A stretch of 64,000 nt of DNA from Thomasclavelia cocleata (GCF_900102365.1 NZ_FOIN01000002.1:62001-126000); one strand, 5' to 3'. Positions 18,152 through 27,825 are shown, numbered from the stretch's first letter. Notes: generated from the sequence alone by a model not told the origin. Program-made: numbers and translations.

Positions 18152-18301
18152 CTACTTCGTTTCTTTATGCAGAGTATGCTTCCCACATTTTTTACAATAT
18201 TTGTTTAATTCTAATCTTTCAACATTTACACGTCTATTTTTGGTAATTGTATAATTTCTTGATAAACATTCACTACAAACCAAAATTACTTTTTGTTTCA
18301 T
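18152..18301 (-). CDS. rpmG: 50S ribosomal protein L33 (zinc-ribbon form)
   Basis: A 49-residue gene read directly from the minus strand: [12 protein letters not shown], then [11 protein letters not shown] and [16 protein letters not shown]. The two CxxC pairs mark the zinc-binding form of L33. Its place just upstream of secE-nusG matches Bacillus and other Firmicutes. The Shine-Dalgarno sequence is weak (GAGCTG), so translation may be modest. Confidence 0.95.
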   Translation of the reverse strand: MKQKVILVCSECLSRNYTITKNRRVNVERLELNKYCKKCGKHTLHKETK

Positions 18302-18349
18302 ATAATCAGCTCATTTCTACGCTATTACAATTTATCACAAATATAGCAA

Positions 18350-18964
18350 CTAGTCAATTAATTTTAGTTTAGACATCTTTTTTTGAATTCGATAATTAGC
18401 ATTATATACCTTTTTAACATCTAATTCTAATATTTTAGCTAATTCAATGTCCTTATATCCACATTCATGACCTTTAATTACAGATTGTTCAAAAGGTGAA
18501 CATTTTTCTAAAATATACTTTTCAATATCTTTTTTATGTTGTTGCTGTAATACCTGAATATCAGGTTGATATTCAATACGATCATCTTTAACAACATCCA
18601 AATAACTTATTTTACAATCTTCACTGCAATAACTATTTAATGAAAAACAAATAATTTTTTCCTTTATTAATTTTCTTTTTTGACTAACTAAAATAGAGCT
18701 AATCGCCCGCTTAATAATCAATGACAAATAACTTCTAACTAACATTCCCTTATCTGGCCGATAACTATCCAAATTTTTAACACATCGTATAACAACATCT
18801 TGAATACAATCATCTCTTTCGTTTCGATAATTTTCATTATAAAAATAATATGCAGGTAACATTAGCTCTACTTGCCAATAACAATATTTGATTAAAAGAG
18901 CCTCAGCAATAAGACTACCTTGTCGATACAAATAATACAATTCTTCAATATCGTAACCATCCAT
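18350..18964 (-). CDS. Sigma-70-family factor in the sigH position
   Basis: A 204-residue sigma factor with region 2 (NERDDCIQDVVIRCVKNLDSYRPDKGMLVRSYLSLIIKRAI) and region 4 (CSPFEQSVIKGHECGYKDIELAKILELDVKKVYNANYRIQKKM). The gene order rlmB, this gene, rpmG, secE, nusG is that of Bacillus sigH, so it is probably the ortholog that starts the sporulation programme. The sequence is quite divergent, so the sigH name rests mainly on position. It starts at ATG 18964 with a perfect GGAGG 5 bases upstream. Confidence 0.8.
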   Translation of the reverse strand: MDGYDIEELYYLYRQGSLIAEALLIKYCYWQVELMLPAYYFYNENYRNERDDCIQDVVIRCVKNLDSYRPDKGMLVRSYLSLIIKRAISSILVSQKRKLIKEKIICFSLNSYCSEDCKISYLDVVKDDRIEYQPDIQVLQQQHKKDIEKYILEKCSPFEQSVIKGHECGYKDIELAKILELDVKKVYNANYRIQKKMSKLKLID

Positions 18965-18981
18965 GGTTACCTCCTTCCTGC

Positions 18982-19707
18982 TTATAAAGGATTACGAGAA
19001 TTGTATACCTGGTATAAAATTACTGCTGTCGCTACAGACGCATTTAAAGATGTAACATGTCCTACCATTGGCAAAACAACATTAAAATCACAACTCTTTT
19101 TTACCAGCCTAGATATTCCAAAACCTTCAGAACCTATAACAATCACTAAGGGCAAATTATAATCAACTTGTCGATAATCTTGCGATTGATCAAGATCACA
19201 ACCCACTATCCAAAAAGAACGTTTTTTCAAATCTTCTAAAGTTCTAGTAAGATTTGTTACTTGAGCAACTTTTACATAATCAATAGCACCAGTTGACACC
19301 TTAGCAACTGTTCCATTTAAGCCAACGCTTCGATTCTTTCCAATTATCACACCATCAACACCCAAAGCATCACACGTCCTCAATATTGCACCCAAGTTAT
19401 GAGGATCTTCTAATCCATCAAGCATCAATAGCAGTGGAGTTTTTCCCTCAGGAATACTGTTAAGTATCTCATCAATACTATAATAACGATATTCCTTTAC
19501 CTCTGCCATAACCCCCTGATGTTTTACATTACCTAATTTCTTGATAAATTCAGACTTATCAACCAATTCAAAACGTACTTTTTTTCTTTTGCATAGTTCA
19601 ATAATCTTGTTATCTTTTAAATTGTTTTGGATATACACAGTATACACACTCTTCTCTCCCCTTAAAGCCTCTAATATTGTGTTTTTACCATATATATATT
19701 GTTTCAT
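18982..19707 (-). CDS. rlmB: 23S rRNA (guanosine-2'-O)-methyltransferase RlmB
   Basis: A SPOUT-family methyltransferase of 241 residues that methylates G2251 (E. coli numbering) in the ribosomal peptidyl-transferase centre. The N-terminal substrate-binding domain starts QYIYGKNTILEAL. The knot motifs are LDGLEDPHNLGAILRT, VIGSEGFGISRLV and TSLNASVATAVILYQ. I start at ATG 19707, which has AGGTG upstream, rather than at the GTG three codons earlier. It is part of the conserved cysS-mrnC-rlmB-sigH run. Confidence 0.95.
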   Translation of the reverse strand: MKQYIYGKNTILEALRGEKSVYTVYIQNNLKDNKIIELCKRKKVRFELVDKSEFIKKLGNVKHQGVMAEVKEYRYYSIDEILNSIPEGKTPLLLMLDGLEDPHNLGAILRTCDALGVDGVIIGKNRSVGLNGTVAKVSTGAIDYVKVAQVTNLTRTLEDLKKRSFWIVGCDLDQSQDYRQVDYNLPLVIVIGSEGFGISRLVKKSCDFNVVLPMVGHVTSLNASVATAVILYQVYNSRNPL

Positions 19708-19744
19708 ATTTTTCACCTATTTTCGTCTCAAATTTATCTCAAAT

Positions 19745-20122
19745 TTATTTACCATTTACATATTCTTTATAACGATTAAAAATCATTTCTAATCTTTCAT
19801 AATTCTCTTCTAAATATAAAGTCCCAATAATTGCTTCAAAACCTGTTGAATGTATATGATCAAGATTTTCCTTTTTACTTTCCTTAGTATTGCGACCTCG
19901 TTTATATATACCAATTTCTATATCACTAAAAAATCCTTCATCCATCATCACATGCATAAATTTTGCATGTGATGAAGCCGAAACATACTTAATAGCTTCT
20001 TTTTGAAAATCATTAAGTTTTACTAGTCCACTTTCTTTAACTAAATAATCTCTAACCATCATTTCAAAAACACTATCTCCTAAATACGCTAAAACAGCTG
20101 CATTAATTAATTCTGGACGCAT
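19745..20122 (-). CDS. mrnC: Mini-ribonuclease III
   Basis: A small RNase III lacking the dsRNA-binding domain. It matures 23S rRNA in Firmicutes. Visible catalytic-domain motifs are LAYLGDSVFEMMVRDYL and GFEAIIGTLYLEENYERL. I start at ATG 20122 because it overlaps the cysS stop as TAATG, with GGGAG 8 bases upstream. A five-codon-longer start exists. The gene follows cysS as in Bacillus. Confidence 0.93.
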   Translation of the reverse strand: MRPELINAAVLAYLGDSVFEMMVRDYLVKESGLVKLNDFQKEAIKYVSASSHAKFMHVMMDEGFFSDIEIGIYKRGRNTKESKKENLDHIHSTGFEAIIGTLYLEENYERLEMIFNRYKEYVNGK

Positions 20123-21459
20123 TAAATAATCTCCCATTTAATTAATTCCATTCGTAACCTATCTGCTGTTTCAAAATCTTTAGCTTCTTTAGCACTTAAC
20201 CAGTTTTGATACAATTCTAATTCCTCCATTGTTAACTGCCGTGACTCAAAAACAAAACCAATTACAGCTGTCATTTTAAGAAGAGTATTATAATTTCTTA
20301 AAATAGTTTCATTATTTTTTTCTTTAGCTCTTATTAACTGATTTAAAGATTTAACCTGATTTAAAATTTGTGTTAACGCAAGTGATGTATTTAAATCATC
20401 TTGTAACGCCTCAACCATCGTATCAACTGTTTCTTTACAATAATCATCACCTGAAACACCATTAGTTTGTAAATATAGAGATGTTGATTTAACTACATTA
20501 TCAACCTTTGCAACCTCTTTCTTCACACTACCAAGTACTTCATCAGTTAAATTCAACGGATTACGATAATGACTTGATAACATAAACCATTTATAAACAT
20601 TACATCCCAGCTCATGAATCATATCTTTAGCCCAAACAACATTTCCTAAAGATTTAGACATCTTTTGATTATCAATATTAATCATTTGATTATGCATCCA
20701 TGTATGAGCAATAGGATGGTGATGACAAGCCATAGATTGAGCAATTTCATTTTCATGATGTGGGAATTTTAAGTCTTGTCCTCCTCCATGAATATCAATT
20801 TTACCACCTTCAAAAATATCATTTATCATAACAACACATTCAGTATGCCATCCTGGACGTCCTTTAGACCATGGACTATCAAATTGAATTCCTTCATCAG
20901 TTTTTTTCCATAATGCAAAATCAGTTGATTCTTCTTTCTTATCATTTTCATCAACTCTTTCACTAGCACCTGCAACCAAATCCTCTATTTTAATTCCTGA
21001 TAATTGTCCATATTCTTTTATTTTTGAAACCTTAAAATACACATCTCCATCAACTTCATATGCATATCCAGTTTTAACTAAGCTATCAATAAAACTAATT
21101 ATCGCATCCATAGTATTTGTTACTCGAGGTGCATAAGTAGGAAACAACAAATTCAAATCATTTCGTACATCTTCATAAGCTTTAATATACTTATCAGTTA
21201 ATTCTTTTTCACTAACACCTTCTTGTTTTGCTGCTTTAATGATTTTATCATCTACATCAGTAAAGTTTGATACAAAAACCACTTTATATCCTACATATTC
21301 AAACATCCTTCGTAAAACATCAAAAACAATCATTGGGCGAGTATTTCCTATATGAACATAGTTATATACTGTTGGCCCACAAACATAAATACTTACTTCA
21401 CCTTCACGTATTGGTTTAAACTCTTCTTTTTTGTTTGTAAGAGTATTAAATAATCTCAT
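20122..21459 (-). CDS. cysS: Cysteinyl-tRNA synthetase
   Basis: A class I synthetase of 445 residues that charges tRNA-Cys. Motifs are YVCGPTVYNYVHIGNTRP (HIGH signature plus first zinc Cys), GGKIDIHGGGQDLKFPHHENE and KMSKSLGN (KMSKS). I start at ATG 21459: GGAGG lies 5 bases upstream and the apparent earlier ATG overlaps that site. It is first in a cluster with mrnC, rlmB and sigH. The leader at 21473-21640 looks like a Cys-specific T-box, so expression should rise when tRNA-Cys is uncharged. Confidence 0.97.
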   Translation of the reverse strand: MRLFNTLTNKKEEFKPIREGEVSIYVCGPTVYNYVHIGNTRPMIVFDVLRRMFEYVGYKVVFVSNFTDVDDKIIKAAKQEGVSEKELTDKYIKAYEDVRNDLNLLFPTYAPRVTNTMDAIISFIDSLVKTGYAYEVDGDVYFKVSKIKEYGQLSGIKIEDLVAGASERVDENDKKEESTDFALWKKTDEGIQFDSPWSKGRPGWHTECVVMINDIFEGGKIDIHGGGQDLKFPHHENEIAQSMACHHHPIAHTWMHNQMINIDNQKMSKSLGNVVWAKDMIHELGCNVYKWFMLSSHYRNPLNLTDEVLGSVKKEVAKVDNVVKSTSLYLQTNGVSGDDYCKETVDTMVEALQDDLNTSLALTQILNQVKSLNQLIRAKEKNNETILRNYNTLLKMTAVIGFVFESRQLTMEELELYQNWLSAKEAKDFETADRLRMELIKWEII

Positions 21460-21472
21460 AGTTACCTCCATA

Positions 21473-21640
21473 AATAAAAAAGCATGATATTATCTGGACA
21501 CATATTGTGTTCTTCCACCTGATAATAGATGCTTTAAAATCACCATTAACGCTAGTTCACGTTCTTTCTTTTCAAAAGACTCAGATAAGGGCATTTCAAC
21601 CATTTCCATTTAGCCATTTCCACCATCAAGCTATCTCTAT
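21473..21640 (-). promoter_or_regulatory. Candidate T-box leader of cysS (tRNA-Cys)
   Basis: On the minus strand a stem-I-like pairing (AGATAGC near 21636 with CTTATCT near 21589) encloses GATGGTGGAAA and, on its 3' side, GAAATGCCC, with the Cys codon TGC at 21593-21591 as specifier. Downstream, AGGTGGAAG (21520-21512) resembles the T-box bulge. TGGA would pair with the UCCA end of tRNA-Cys. It sits inside a long hairpin (21533-21481) followed by a T run, the terminator. The T-box core deviates from the usual GGGTGGNACCGCG, so confidence is moderate. Confidence 0.6.
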
Positions 21641-21719
21641 AAATTTCTAATAATTTACTTAACTTATCTATAATTTAAATATATGTACTATCTTAACAAA
21701 ATAAAACTTAAAATACAAC

Positions 21720-22241
21720 TTATTTGCCTGTTGACTTTGAAAAACTTTGTAAATAAACACTCATATCTTTTTTATTAGCATCAAAATCATCTTTTGCAGC
21801 TCGATAGCCATAAATATATGTATGATTCTCACCAAAGTAAACGATTTCCATCATTTTAATTCCTGTATCGCTATAATTAAAAAGATATTGATATACACTC
21901 AAACCACTATCTAAAGCCGGCCTTGAAACTTCTATTGAATTAGCACCGCTTTGTTCAAGTTCTCCTGTATATAATTCATCTTTATCTTCTACAACATTAT
22001 CAGTTTTATCATCAACAACAATAAAATACAATGTATTATTATTCTTTGAAAATTCTACTGTTTTTGTATCTTTAGAATTCAAATTAATTACAAAATCACT
22101 AGGATAGTAAAAACTAACCCCCTCATCAGTGTTATACTTTTTCCCTGTTTTTTCCAAATTAACTTCTTGATCACGTGCTCCACAAGCAATCACAAGGCCC
22201 AAACATAAAGTTGTAACAATTATTAGAATTATCTTTTTCAT
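21720..22241 (-). CDS. Small lipoprotein of unknown function
   Basis: A 173-residue lipoprotein. The start chosen is ATG 22241 with GAGGAG 8 bases upstream. The signal peptide MKKIILIIVTTLCLGLVIAC ends in a lipobox (LVIAC), so the mature protein is lipid-anchored outside the membrane. The rest (KYNTDEGVSFYYPSDF... VEFSKNNNTLYFIVVDD) resembles PsbP/DUF-type beta-rich small lipoproteins, but I cannot name a family. It is monocistronic between a Cof phosphatase gene and cysS. Confidence 0.8.
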   Translation of the reverse strand: MKKIILIIVTTLCLGLVIACGARDQEVNLEKTGKKYNTDEGVSFYYPSDFVINLNSKDTKTVEFSKNNNTLYFIVVDDKTDNVVEDKDELYTGELEQSGANSIEVSRPALDSGLSVYQYLFNYSDTGIKMMEIVYFGENHTYIYGYRAAKDDFDANKKDMSVYLQSFSKSTGK

Positions 22242-22318
22242 TACAACCACTCCTCTACTAATCTAATTTTACACAACTCTAACTATTATTACAACCTTAA
22301 TTAACAAACATTTTTTAT

Positions 22319-23098
22319 CTAAATTAAACTAAAATAATCTAACGCTGTCACAATTCCATCTTCATCAACACTTTTTGTTATAAAATCACTAACTTTTTTT
22401 GCTTCCTTATGTCCATTTCCCATACAAACTCCAATACCTGCAAGCATCAACATTTCAATATCATTATGTCCATCACCAAACGCCATTATCTCACTTTTAT
22501 CAAATCCATAATATTCCAACATTGCTTTTATCCCCTCATGTTTACCACCTGCTTTAGGTATAACATCATAACCATATTCATACCATTGGGTATACTTACA
22601 ATGTTTAGTTAGTGCCATAATATTTTTAATTTCATCTGATGTTACAAAAGGATCAATCTGATAAATATCATTATTTAATACCCTAGTTATATCCTTAACC
22701 AGTGGCAGAGAAGTATTTAAAAATATTTGTGCCTCAATAACCAAATCATCAATTTTATTTAAATACATATCATCAGTTTCAACAAAACTACAAGCCAAAT
22801 TATGTTCTATTGCATATTCAACAATTCTAATAACATCATCTTTATTAATTGGATTACTGTAAATCGCTTCTTTATGATTAAAACAGTATCCCCCATTCAA
22901 AGTTAAATATCCATCAAAAGTAAATTGTTTATTTATTCCTAATTTTTCTAGTTCAATATAATGACGTCCTGTAGCAATAAACAACTTAATTCCTTGTTCT
23001 CTAAGTTTTTTTAACACTTCTATAACACTATCACTTATATATGATCGTTTTCTTGATATCAATGTACCATCAACATCAAAAAAAATACCTCTAATCAT
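22319..23098 (-). CDS. Cof-type HAD-superfamily phosphatase
   Basis: A 259-residue HAD phosphatase. The N-terminal motif is FFDVDGTLIS and the last motif FGDGHNDIEMLMLAG; a conserved Lys precedes it (PKAGGKHEGIKAML). The cap lies between about residues 85 and 185. It stands upstream of a lipoprotein and downstream of the glycogen operon, with no clear metabolic link. Substrate unknown. Confidence 0.92.
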   Translation of the reverse strand: MIRGIFFDVDGTLISRKRSYISDSVIEVLKKLREQGIKLFIATGRHYIELEKLGINKQFTFDGYLTLNGGYCFNHKEAIYSNPINKDDVIRIVEYAIEHNLACSFVETDDMYLNKIDDLVIEAQIFLNTSLPLVKDITRVLNNDIYQIDPFVTSDEIKNIMALTKHCKYTQWYEYGYDVIPKAGGKHEGIKAMLEYYGFDKSEIMAFGDGHNDIEMLMLAGIGVCMGNGHKEAKKVSDFITKSVDEDGIVTALDYFSLI

Positions 23099-23120
23099 AA
23101 AACCCTCCTTTTTAAATACG

Positions 23121-23144
23121 AAAAGACAGATTCCTCTGTCTTTT
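23121..23144 (-). terminator. Intrinsic terminator of the glg operon
   Basis: On the minus strand AAAAGACAGA and TCTGTCTTTT form a perfect 10-bp stem with a 4-base loop, overlapping the glgA stop codon. Confidence 0.85.
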
Positions 23145-24570
23145 ACCCCATTAATGAATTAAATACTTTTAAATATTGATCCGCACTAGCATCCCAATCC
23201 AATTTAGCATTCATTGCTCTAATCATAATTTGTCTCCACGCTTTAGAATCATCATATACTTTTAATGCATAATCAATGGTTTTCATCATTTCGTGAGCAT
23301 TATAATTAGCAAAACTAAATCCCGTACCAGTATTAGCATATTCATTATATGGTTGAACACTATCTTTCAACCCACCTGTCTCTCTTACAATTGGAATCGT
23401 TCCATATCTAAGCGACATCATTTGTGATAATCCGCATGGTTCAAACAACGATGGCATCAAAAACATGTCACAACCAGCATAGATACGACAAGATAAACCA
23501 AAGTCATATTTTAATTGTAAAGATACTTTATCTGGATGATGGTATGCAATACCTTTTAATGCATCTTCATACACATGATCACCAGCTCCTAAAATCACAA
23601 TCTGGACATCTCTACTACACATTTCACTAAATTGATTAATTATTAAATCCAATCCTTTTTGTTTAGTTAATCTAGTTACTATTCCAATTAAAGCAACATC
23701 CTTATTCTCAGGTAATCCTACTTCTTTTTGAAGTGCTAACTTATTAACAACCTTATCATCAAACACTGTTTCAATATTATAGTTTTTAACGATTTGTGGA
23801 TCAGTCTCAGGATTTATTACATCATAATCAACACCATTTAAAATACCATACAAATCATACTTACGCATTTCTAAAATACTTTGTAAACCTTCTCCATATT
23901 CAGATGTCAATATTTCTTTAGCATAAGTTGGTGATACTGTTGTAACAATATCACTATAAAAGATAGCTGCCTTCATCATATTTAAACATCCATCGTTACG
24001 ACAATTACCATTATAATATAAATAATTATCTAACCCAAATAATTCACTTAATAACTTAGGATCAGCTTTCCCCTGGAATGCAATATTATGAATTGTAAAA
24101 ACGATCTTAATATTATCATAATGTTCATAATAACAATATCTTTCTTTATACAACATTGCAATCATTGCAGTTTGCCAATCATGTAAATGAATAATATCAG
24201 GTTTAATATCTAAATGAGAAATTAATTCAAGAACTGCAAAATCAAAGTATGCAAATCTTTCATAATCATCATCATAACCATACAATCCTGGACGACGATA
24301 GTACTGTTCATTATCAATAAAATAGAAACGCACACCATCCACTACATAAGTAAAAACTCCACAATATACTTTTCTCCATCCTACCCAAATATCAAAATTA
24401 GTCACAAATTCAATTTTATCTGCTAATTTCATATCTTGATATTTTGGTAAAACAACAATACTTTCAACACCCTTCTTTACCATTTCCTTTGGTAAAGAAC
24501 CCAATACATCAGCAAGTCCTCCAGACTTAATGAAAGGAGTTGCTTCTGATGTTGCAAACAAAACTCTCAT
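23143..24570 (-). CDS. glgA: Glycogen synthase
   Basis: A GT5 enzyme of 475 residues that adds ADP-glucose to growing alpha-1,4-glucan. The ADP-glucose site KSGGLADVLGSLPKE is near the N-terminus. The C-terminal Rossmann half has GIVTRLTKQKGLDLI and SLFEPCGLSQMMSLRYGTIPIV. It is the last gene of glgC-glgD-glgA and its start overlaps the glgD stop, which implies translational coupling. No branching enzyme or phosphorylase gene is nearby. Confidence 0.97.
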   Translation of the reverse strand: MRVLFATSEATPFIKSGGLADVLGSLPKEMVKKGVESIVVLPKYQDMKLADKIEFVTNFDIWVGWRKVYCGVFTYVVDGVRFYFIDNEQYYRRPGLYGYDDDYERFAYFDFAVLELISHLDIKPDIIHLHDWQTAMIAMLYKERYCYYEHYDNIKIVFTIHNIAFQGKADPKLLSELFGLDNYLYYNGNCRNDGCLNMMKAAIFYSDIVTTVSPTYAKEILTSEYGEGLQSILEMRKYDLYGILNGVDYDVINPETDPQIVKNYNIETVFDDKVVNKLALQKEVGLPENKDVALIGIVTRLTKQKGLDLIINQFSEMCSRDVQIVILGAGDHVYEDALKGIAYHHPDKVSLQLKYDFGLSCRIYAGCDMFLMPSLFEPCGLSQMMSLRYGTIPIVRETGGLKDSVQPYNEYANTGTGFSFANYNAHEMMKTIDYALKVYDDSKAWRQIMIRAMNAKLDWDASADQYLKVFNSLMG

Positions 24571-25679
24571 TAAACTACATCTCCTTCTTTGATGTACAAT
24601 GGTGTATAACTACCACCTTTAAGTTCTAACTGTCTTTGTACTTTAGAAGTTTTATCCATAATTACATTTTCAAGATTAGCATTTGCATTAACAACTGCAC
24701 CTGACATCAAAATACAATTTTTAATAACTGCACCACTACCAATTACAACATTACGACCAATAATACTATTTTCTACAGTACCATTAATCATTGCACCATT
24801 TGCAACAATACTCTTTTTGACATTAGAACCAGTCAAATATTTAGCAGGTGGGGTATCATTAGTAATTGTATAAATTGGCCAATTACTTTTAAATACTGCT
24901 GATGAGATATCCAAATCTAAAAATTCTAATGAATATTGATAATAATGTTCTAAAGAATCCATACAACGTGCATATCCTTTATATTCATAAGCATTGATTT
25001 GCTTTTCATCACATAAATAAGCTAAAACATCTCTCAAACTAAAGAATGAACTTATTTTTACAGCTTGTTTCATGACCTTTAATAAAGTCTTTGTATTAAT
25101 AACATAAGTCTCCAAAGAAATACTACGATCTTTTCGACTACCTTTATTACGTTCCACTTTAGTAACTACTTTATCTTTTATAGTTAAACAATCACATCCA
25201 ATATACGCCTCATTTGCATCATGTACTTTTTTATAAACCATAGTAATATCAGCATCAGCTTTTTCATGGCATTCAATCACATCACTATAATCCATTGTAG
25301 TAATAATATGTGCTGGAGCAATTACTACATAATCAGCACTATTAGCTTCTAAAAATGCGATATTTTCAATCAAATTGTTAATATCGTGATTATAATTAGG
25401 GTTATTAGCATATCTTTCATTATACAAAAAAGATACACCTCCAGCTTTAGAGTTAAAGTTCCAAGAATTACCACCAGCTAAATGCTTAAATAATGAACGT
25501 GGTTTCTTTTGAATCAAAACCCCAACAGCATCAATAGTTGAATTAGACATATTTGATAAAACAAAATCAATCAATGCATATCGTCCTAAAAAACTAACTG
25601 ATGCTACAGGTCTTCTTTCTGTAAGCCCTACAAAATCTACATCAGAGTGTAAATTAACCAATCCTATTGCTTTTACCAT
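24570..25679 (-). CDS. glgD: GlgD, regulatory subunit of ADP-glucose pyrophosphorylase
   Basis: A 369-residue GlgC paralogue. It keeps the nucleotidyltransferase fold and the left-handed beta-helix tail (NSIIGRNVVIGSGAVIKNCIL) but lacks the canonical N-terminal GGRGTRL loop. In its place is LVNLHSDVDFVGLTERRPVASV. In Firmicutes, GlgD is known to activate GlgC in a heteromer. It lies between glgC (14 bases upstream) and glgA. Confidence 0.96.
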   Translation of the reverse strand: MVKAIGLVNLHSDVDFVGLTERRPVASVSFLGRYALIDFVLSNMSNSTIDAVGVLIQKKPRSLFKHLAGGNSWNFNSKAGGVSFLYNERYANNPNYNHDINNLIENIAFLEANSADYVVIAPAHIITTMDYSDVIECHEKADADITMVYKKVHDANEAYIGCDCLTIKDKVVTKVERNKGSRKDRSISLETYVINTKTLLKVMKQAVKISSFFSLRDVLAYLCDEKQINAYEYKGYARCMDSLEHYYQYSLEFLDLDISSAVFKSNWPIYTITNDTPPAKYLTGSNVKKSIVANGAMINGTVENSIIGRNVVIGSGAVIKNCILMSGAVVNANANLENVIMDKTSKVQRQLELKGGSYTPLYIKEGDVV

Positions 25680-25693
25680 CTCTATTTCCTCCC

Positions 25694-26818
25694 CTACTTA
25701 TTATCACTTATTAAAGCGACTTTTTTAGCCTCTTCATTAATTTTACTTTTTGCTCTAATTACTACCCCTTCATCAACGATAGCTTTATATACTTCTGCAC
25801 CTTCTTCAACCAGTACCCCTGGCATTAAGACAGAATCAATAACTTTGGCACCTTCACCAACATTAACATTATTAAATAATACAGATCCCTCAACCTTACC
25901 ATTAACTAAGCATCCCTGAGTAATCAATGAATTCTTAACTTCTGCTTTATCACCAATGATTTGTGGTTTACCTAAATTATCCTCAGTATAAATCTTCCAA
26001 TCTTTTTTAATATTATATAAATCTAATTCTTTATCTTTCAATAAATCCATATTAGCTTGCCATAAACTTTCTACAGTTCCAACATCTTTCCAATATCCAT
26101 CAAATTCATAAGCAAATAATTTCTTATTATCATTTAACATATCTGGAATGATATTCATACCAAAATCATGTTTACTATCAGCTTTTTTCGCATCATCAAT
26201 CAAATACTTACGCAATTGTTTATAAGTAAAAATATAGATACCCATTGATGCTAATGTTGATTTTGGTTTTTCAGGTTTTTCATCAAACTCATAAATACTT
26301 CCATCTTCATTTGTATTCATAATTCCAAATCGGCTTGCTTCTTTTAATGATACATTTAATACAGCGATAGTTGCATCTGCTTTACGTTGTTTATGTGCTG
26401 TAAGCATTTTATCATAATCCATCTTATAAATATGATCACCAGATAAAATTAAAACATATTCAGGATCATATTGATCAATAAAACTTATATTTTGATAAAT
26501 AGCATCTGCAGTTCCTGCATACCAGGTAGCTCCTACTTCCCCTCTTTCACGTGCAGGCAAAATAGCTGCTAAAGACTGTTTACCATCAAGCCCCCATTTT
26601 GTTCCAGCACCAACATAAGTACCTAATAATACAGATTCATATTGAGTTAATACTCCAACAATATCAATCCCTGAATTCGCACAATTACTTAATGGAAAAT
26701 CTATAATTCTATATTTTCCTCCAAAATGCACAGCTGGCTTAGCTACTTTAGCTGTTAAGGCTTCCAAACGAGTACCTCTACCTCCAGCTAAAATCATTGC
26801 GACAATCTCTCTTCCCAT
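25694..26818 (-). CDS. glgC: Glucose-1-phosphate adenylyltransferase
   Basis: Makes ADP-glucose, the committed step of glycogen synthesis. The 374-residue protein has [32 protein letters not shown] and [15 protein letters not shown], then a beta-helix domain. I start at ATG 26818 with AAGGAGG 8 bases upstream; the longer frame would start at a TTG inside the promoter region. It is first in the glg operon. A cre-like palindrome overlaps its likely -10/start region, suggesting CcpA control. Confidence 0.97.
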   Translation of the reverse strand: MGREIVAMILAGGRGTRLEALTAKVAKPAVHFGGKYRIIDFPLSNCANSGIDIVGVLTQYESVLLGTYVGAGTKWGLDGKQSLAAILPARERGEVGATWYAGTADAIYQNISFIDQYDPEYVLILSGDHIYKMDYDKMLTAHKQRKADATIAVLNVSLKEASRFGIMNTNEDGSIYEFDEKPEKPKSTLASMGIYIFTYKQLRKYLIDDAKKADSKHDFGMNIIPDMLNDNKKLFAYEFDGYWKDVGTVESLWQANMDLLKDKELDLYNIKKDWKIYTEDNLGKPQIIGDKAEVKNSLITQGCLVNGKVEGSVLFNNVNVGEGAKVIDSVLMPGVLVEEGAEVYKAIVDEGVVIRAKSKINEEAKKVALISDNK

Positions 26819-26840
26819 TTCAAATACCTCCTTGTCTGAA

Positions 26841-26854
26841 TGTAAGCGCTTCAA
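26841..26854. promoter_or_regulatory. cre-like (CcpA) site at the glgC promoter
   Basis: TGTAAGCGCTTCAA has the palindromic core AAGCGCTT and matches the catabolite-response consensus (TGWAANCGNTNWCA) at most fixed positions. It abuts a minus-strand -10-like TATAGT (26859-26854), so bound CcpA would block initiation. The -35 is poor. Inference from sequence only. Confidence 0.5.
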
Positions 26855-27042
26855 CTATAATTTAATTCTATCACAATTTAGAAATAAATTCGAGTTTAAT
26901 TATCACAAAATATAATTATATATCTTGTCATATATTATACTCTAAAAAATTTTTTTATTAAAACAATATCATAATAACTTTTTAGATGATAAAACATCAT
27001 AATCTTTTTAATTTAAACATATATATAGAAAGAGGTGAAAAA

Positions 27043-27465
27043 ATGAGTCCACGGATAGCATATAATGATAAAGAAGTAGATTTATTAGCCCGATTAATAA
27101 GATCAGAAGCTTTAGGTGAAGGACAGGAAGGAATGCTATTAGTTGGTAACGTTGCAGTAAATCGTGTCGCTGCAACATGTGATGTCTTTAGAAATGTTAC
27201 TACAATTACTGATGCTATTTATCAAAGGAATGCTTTTGCAGGTGTAAACACACCATTATTTAATGGCCCAATCAATGCTCTTGAAAGAGAATTAGCTTTA
27301 AGAACCATTAATGGTTATAGAAATGCTCCTGCCACATATGCTCTTTGGTTTAAAAATCCAGGGAGAAATGTAGTTTGTCCAGAAGTATTCTATGGTTATT
27401 TAGCTGGGCGCTTTGGAAATCATTGTTTTTATGATCCTGGCGAAGATCTAAATTGTCAATTTTAA
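27043..27465 (+). CDS. cwlJ: Spore cortex-lytic enzyme CwlJ (SleB-type hydrolase)
   Basis: A 140-residue hydrolase that degrades spore-cortex peptidoglycan at germination. It matches the CwlJ layout: DLLARLIRSEALGEGQEGML with the catalytic Glu, LVGNVAVNRV, TITDAIYQRNAFAGV, and the C-terminal FGNHCFYDPG. Like CwlJ and unlike SleB it has no signal peptide. I start at ATG 27043 with AGAGGTG upstream; the ORF could extend 19 codons. The gene directly downstream is gerQ, the known partner needed for CwlJ to sit in the coat. Confidence 0.92.
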   Translation: MSPRIAYNDKEVDLLARLIRSEALGEGQEGMLLVGNVAVNRVAATCDVFRNVTTITDAIYQRNAFAGVNTPLFNGPINALERELALRTINGYRNAPATYALWFKNPGRNVVCPEVFYGYLAGRFGNHCFYDPGEDLNCQF

Positions 27466-27477
27466 AGGAGAGATATT

Positions 27478-27825
27478 ATGGATTATTTTGATGACTTAAA
27501 CCCTTATATGGTAAGACAGCAAGAGGGTGAATCCCTTACAGGAGAGGCTCCAGTAGTACCGCCTGTCAACCCAGGAATTATTGGACAAGCATTTCTTGGA
27601 AATGTTATAAAATTAAATATAGGAAAGTTAGGAACTTTTTACTTCAGTTACAACGGCAGTGAAAAATGGCGTGATAAGAGTTATGTAGGAATTATCGAAG
27701 ATGCTGGTCGTGATTATTTCATAATTAAAGAACCTAATAGTTCAAAGCGTTTCTTATTATCATATGTTTATTTACTATGGAGTGAATTTGACGAAGAATT
27801 AAATTATCAGTTTAGCTATCAATAA
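27478..27825 (+). CDS. gerQ: Spore coat protein GerQ
   Basis: A 115-residue protein whose C-terminal ~75 residues match GerQ: LGNVIKLNIGKLGTFYFSY, VGIIEDAGRDYFIIKEP and RFLLSYVYLLWSEFDEELNY. The N-terminus is a short, Pro-rich, likely disordered part. GerQ anchors CwlJ in the spore coat and is cross-linked by transglutaminase in Bacillus. It follows cwlJ by 12 bases with GGAGAG as ribosome site. The pair shows that the organism forms spores. Confidence 0.9.
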   Translation: MDYFDDLNPYMVRQQEGESLTGEAPVVPPVNPGIIGQAFLGNVIKLNIGKLGTFYFSYNGSEKWRDKSYVGIIEDAGRDYFIIKEPNSSKRFLLSYVYLLWSEFDEELNYQFSYQ

